Source: a virus. From it: a stretch of 39,567 bases of DNA. Shown piece by piece: positions 37,866 to 39,567 of this stretch. The notes below the pieces were generated by a model that was given only the letters and a program-made list of their open reading frames with translations, did no database searches and had not been told where the DNA came from. The position numbers were made by a program, and so were the translations under genes. How positions within the stretch are numbered: the first letter of the stretch is position 1; each line of letters opens with the position of its first letter. The stretch is taken from positions 2,617-42,183 of the IMG/VR virus record IMGVR_UViG_3300030012_002265; one strand, given 5' to 3'.

Positions 37866-38081
37866 ATGAAAAATATAATAGTAATCTTTCTACTTATCAG
37901 TGGATGCTCAAATTATATCATCGACCCTAGGGGTAGTAAAGAACCCAAAGAGATTGTCCGTGATACAATTGAATGTGAGCGTATTGTTGACGATAATCTT
38001 AATTCTTTTCAGAAAGTTTTTGCTAACGATACAATGATGAAGAAATGTCTTAAAGGAAGAGGTCATAGCATATTGAATTGA
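37866..38081 (+). CDS. Small lipoprotein
   Basis: From ATG 37866 (AAGGAA upstream) this is 71 residues with a lipoprotein signal: KNIIVIFLLISGCSNY, lipobox LISG-C at residues 10-14. The mature part (PRGSKEPKEIVRDTIECERI) is soluble, and the end (MMKKCLKGRGHSIL) resembles bacterial envelope lipoproteins. It could be an outer spanin or an exclusion lipoprotein, but no inner partner lies next to it. Confidence 0.7.
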   Translation: MKNIIVIFLLISGCSNYIIDPRGSKEPKEIVRDTIECERIVDDNLNSFQKVFANDTMMKKCLKGRGHSILN

Positions 38082-38098
38082 TTTACAGAGACAGGTTT

Positions 38099-38127
38099 TT
38101 GTTTTAGTATAATCCTAGGTGTACAGG
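38099..38127 (+). promoter_or_regulatory. Possible promoter (site D) of a short RNA
   Basis: TTGTTT, 17 bases ending GGTG, TACAGG give the spacing and GGTGTAC end seen at sites A and B. A perfect TATAAT at 38108-38113 inside it could instead be the -10 of an overlapping promoter. No gene follows on the plus strand. Confidence 0.35.
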
Positions 38128-38225
38128 CAGAAACCTACGGTGGTCTGGCAGGTTCGTTTCCATAAACCTATGTTGTAATACCACGCACCGATGTAGCCAA
38201 AAGCCAGATAAGGCTACATCATTTT
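38116..38225 (+). ncRNA. Candidate small structured RNA with terminator
   Basis: No coding frame of note lies between 38082 and 38218. On the plus strand the segment folds on paper into TAGGT/ACCTA (38116-38120 with 38133-38137), GTGGT/ACCAC (38140-38144 with 38180-38184) enclosing AGGTT/AACCT (38150-38154 with 38165-38169), and then the terminator stem. A promoter-like sequence precedes it. It may be a phage small RNA; alternatively it is only the transcript tail of the early operon. Confidence 0.3.
38190..38225. terminator. Terminator between converging transcripts
   Basis: A 9-bp perfect stem (GATGTAGCC / GGCTACATC) with a 13-base loop is followed by ATTTT. It stands where the rightward early genes and the leftward right-end genes meet, and its arm overlaps the stop codon of the EF-hand gene. 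It probably stops transcripts from both sides. Confidence 0.7.
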
Positions 38226-38563
38226 CCGTTGTTTTCGTTTCTTTTTGCTAGTTGCGTAAATCCAATGAAACTACCGATGATGCCCATATTACTCAATACC
38301 CAAATTTCAGCGATTCCTGAGAGGTGTGAAATTCTATCTATATCAATTAAAGGTGTCATAAGTACTATAATAAAAGCTGTGACGGTAAGGGCAGAAAACC
38401 AAACTAGGTAGCGTTGTTGGTCTCTTTTTGCATTATCGTCAGCTATCCTCATTTCCATTTCTTTTATTTTAAGGTCGTGTAGTTCATTATCTGATAGGAT
38501 GCCATCAGAGTTTAGATCAAGCTTTTCTGCTATCTTAGACCCTTTTTCTGTTACTTTAACCAT
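38219..38563 (-). CDS. EF-hand two-TM protein, holin candidate
   Basis: This 114-residue protein has an EF-hand-like calcium loop at residues 16-27 (DLNSDGILSDNE), then a charged helix (KIKEMEMRIADDNAKRDQQR) and two membrane segments (YLVWFSALTVTAFIIVLMTP; IWVLSNMGIIGSFIGFTQLA). Small phage proteins with this plan occur in marine phages near lysis genes and are thought to be holins. AAGGGAAG stands before ATG 38563. It is the last gene of the leftward right-end block. Confidence 0.72.
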   Translation of the reverse strand: MVKVTEKGSKIAEKLDLNSDGILSDNELHDLKIKEMEMRIADDNAKRDQQRYLVWFSALTVTAFIIVLMTPLIDIDRISHLSGIAEIWVLSNMGIIGSFIGFTQLAKRNENNGK

Positions 38564-38747
38564 CTTCTTCCCTTTCTATAACTTTTGGTTTGCAATAAGC
38601 TGAGTAAGTATTTCTTGTTTGTCTTGAATTATAAAAATTTATCTTTTCGGCATACCAACTACATTTATCAATACTGCCATATTCCATACTTTCATCATAT
38701 ATTCCTGTACCCTCTAAAATTACTAACACAAATACTAACGTTTTCAT
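38556..38747 (-). CDS. Small secreted protein
   Basis: This 63-residue protein begins with a short hydrophobic signal-like part (KTLVFVLVILEGTG) and has two Cys (KCSWYAEK and YCKPKV) that may form a disulphide in the periplasm. It overlaps the EF-hand gene by eight bases and the upstream gene by four bases. Similar small Cys proteins lie beside holins in some marine phages. Function is unknown. Confidence 0.6.
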   Translation of the reverse strand: MKTLVFVLVILEGTGIYDESMEYGSIDKCSWYAEKINFYNSRQTRNTYSAYCKPKVIEREEDG

Positions 38748-39226
38748 TTTTTAAAACTATCATTTAGGCTGTCTAACACTTGGTCAATATTGGGTGGTTT
38801 ACCATTAGGAGCATAGATACAACGGTATTCTGAAGGGCAGTGACCTTCCACAACGAGAGTATAAGTATCGTTTGCACCTTTATAAAGGCACACCTGTTGT
38901 CCATTTTTGGCTGTAACTCTTTTATATCTCCTGCAAGTAATATATTTAGGGTTTTCTCTAATACCTTTTCTTACTTCTTGTTCCCAAGTCCAATCACTAA
39001 ATTTTTTTAAGAAACAGGTAAAGCAGTTCTTGATATTATCTGATTGAGCAATCTTTAGGATACCATCTGGATATGTCAAACATTGCCACTCAAACGTAGT
39101 CTGTCCTACAGCAGATTCATGTACGCGAACACACTTACCATTTTCCTCTGTCAAACTGTATGAGACCGTAAACGAAAGCATAAAGAATACCGCAACCCAC
39201 ACAGAGAACGATTGCCAAAACCACAT
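38744..39226 (-). CDS. Secreted Cys-rich protein, unknown
   Basis: This 160-residue protein begins with a signal anchor (FWQSFSVWVAVFFMLSFTVS). The mature part carries about eight Cys (KCVRVH, WQCLTY, NCFTCFLKKF, ITCRRY, VCLYKG, HCPSEYRCIY), so it probably folds with disulphides in the periplasm. It overlaps the coiled-coil gene by 92 bases in another frame. It may be involved in lysis or superinfection exclusion; no family is recognised. Confidence 0.65.
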   Translation of the reverse strand: MWFWQSFSVWVAVFFMLSFTVSYSLTEENGKCVRVHESAVGQTTFEWQCLTYPDGILKIAQSDNIKNCFTCFLKKFSDWTWEQEVRKGIRENPKYITCRRYKRVTAKNGQQVCLYKGANDTYTLVVEGHCPSEYRCIYAPNGKPPNIDQVLDSLNDSFKK

Positions 39227-39567
39227 ACTGTATTACCTTTTCCTGAAATTGTTGTTTAGCGTAAATTTGCTCTTGCCTTAATTTTCTCAAACGTCCTTCT
39301 TCTTTTAGCAAATCCTCCCAATATTGAGTTCCCATTTTAAAACGCACATAATTCTTAAGTGTCTCTCTTTGGTCAGCAAGAGTTTTTTTACTCTGCACTG
39401 CTTGAAATGCTAAATCTTGAATGTTGTTACCACTCATCAATTTACGAATAAATGTCGGATTTTTTGCTTGTTTTTCCACGTTATCAACGTCAGACACCGC
39501 ACTCATCCATCGGCTGATGTCCTGACTCATTGTTTCTATATCTCTACCTGCTTCAAAAGCACGTTTG
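39135..39567 (-). CDS. Coiled-coil membrane protein, 5' end cut by window edge
   Basis: The frame is open from the right edge. Upstream of an internal ATG at 39530 it reads RAFEAGRDIETMSQDISRWM, and this motif is typical of a family found in marine phages, so the true start is outside the window. Then come VDNVEKQAKNPTFIRKLMSG, a long helix (LLKEEGRLRKLRQEQIYAKQ) and one membrane segment (YVVLAIVLCVGCGILYAFVY). It may be an internal virion or membrane-attached tail protein. The visible part has about 144 residues. Confidence 0.75.
   Translation of the reverse strand, partial: KRAFEAGRDIETMSQDISRWMSAVSDVDNVEKQAKNPTFIRKLMSGNNIQDLAFQAVQSKKTLADQRETLKNYVRFKMGTQYWEDLLKEEGRLRKLRQEQIYAKQQFQEKVIQYVVLAIVLCVGCGILYAFVYGLIQFDRGKW

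Noticed and set aside
38148-38170. GGTTCGTTTCC looks like a tRNA T-arm
   Set aside because: No matching acceptor, anticodon or D-arm could be placed around it; the bases fit better in the small hairpin.
1-39567. Perfect circular closure of the window
   Set aside because: Joining the two ends reads the J frame into a stop after about ten codons and gives the right-end gene no start or expected N-terminus. A missing piece between the ends is more likely than direct closure.

Overview
This window looks like most of the genome of an uncultured tailed double-stranded DNA phage (Caudoviricetes), probably marine. It carries a complete packaging and head gene set, a large tail-fibre array, a replication/recombination block and a lysis-like block. 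It has no rRNA, no recognisable tRNA and no bacterial housekeeping genes. Composition is moderately AT-rich (one line sampled by hand, 33241-33300, is 37% G+C; not computed overall). Several families seen here (small EF-hand membrane protein, 'RAFEAGRD' coiled-coil/TM protein, VTTAK-repeat fibres, LMEIAQ-ending fibres) are ones I associate with marine phages. The host cannot be fixed from the sequence. Both ends cut through genes: a tail-hub (J-like) gene runs off the left edge and a coiled-coil membrane protein runs off the right. Both lie on the minus strand, in an order that would make sense if the genome were circular or permuted with only a small piece missing between the two ends. That is inference.

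Layout. Positions 1-6144 (minus): tail hub, NlpC/P60-like protein, DUF2163-like tail protein with a broken frame, two small structural proteins, HK97-type major capsid protein and prohead protease. Positions 6279-8530 (plus): a cassette of five to seven small unknown genes with its own promoter and hairpins, sitting inside the leftward late region. Positions 8521-14029 (minus): micro-proteins, a MuF head protein fused to a zinc-metalloprotease-like domain, a zinc-ribbon protein, a portal with a very long C-terminal extension, and a head-tail connector. Positions 14039-25098 (minus): small BppU-like and XhlA-like proteins followed by about a dozen tail-fibre, receptor-binding and fibre-chaperone genes. 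Positions 25098-26856: large and small terminase. Positions 26868-30157: a DNA-modification-like block (ParB-domain methyltransferase, GNAT acetyltransferase, radical SAM enzyme, MT-A70 methyltransferase). Positions 30154-32755: primase-helicase, replication initiator and an XRE regulator. All of these face left. From 32887 to 38081 the plus strand carries the early genes: PD-(D/E)XK nuclease, ERF annealing protein, HNH/Ref-like nuclease, several unknowns, a zinc-ribbon/OB-like protein and a lipoprotein. A terminator and a possible small RNA lie at 38097-38225. On the far right, minus-strand genes encode an EF-hand two-TM holin candidate and secreted or membrane proteins.

How it works together. 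The regulatory hub is the divergent region at 32756-32886, with the XRE gene and replication/late genes leaving to the left and recombination genes to the right. Most leftward genes overlap by 1-4 bases (ATGA, TAATG), so translational coupling is likely. At least two and perhaps four rightward promoters share one architecture: a TTGTTT-like -35, a 17-bp spacer ending in GTG, then TA-rich -10. In three of them the spacer carries a TACA...TGTA inverted repeat, suggesting one phage regulator controls the early genes and the inserted plus-strand cassette together. No integrase, DNA polymerase, endolysin, tape-measure or tail-tube gene was recognised. With a J-like hub but no tape measure, the tail type is uncertain.
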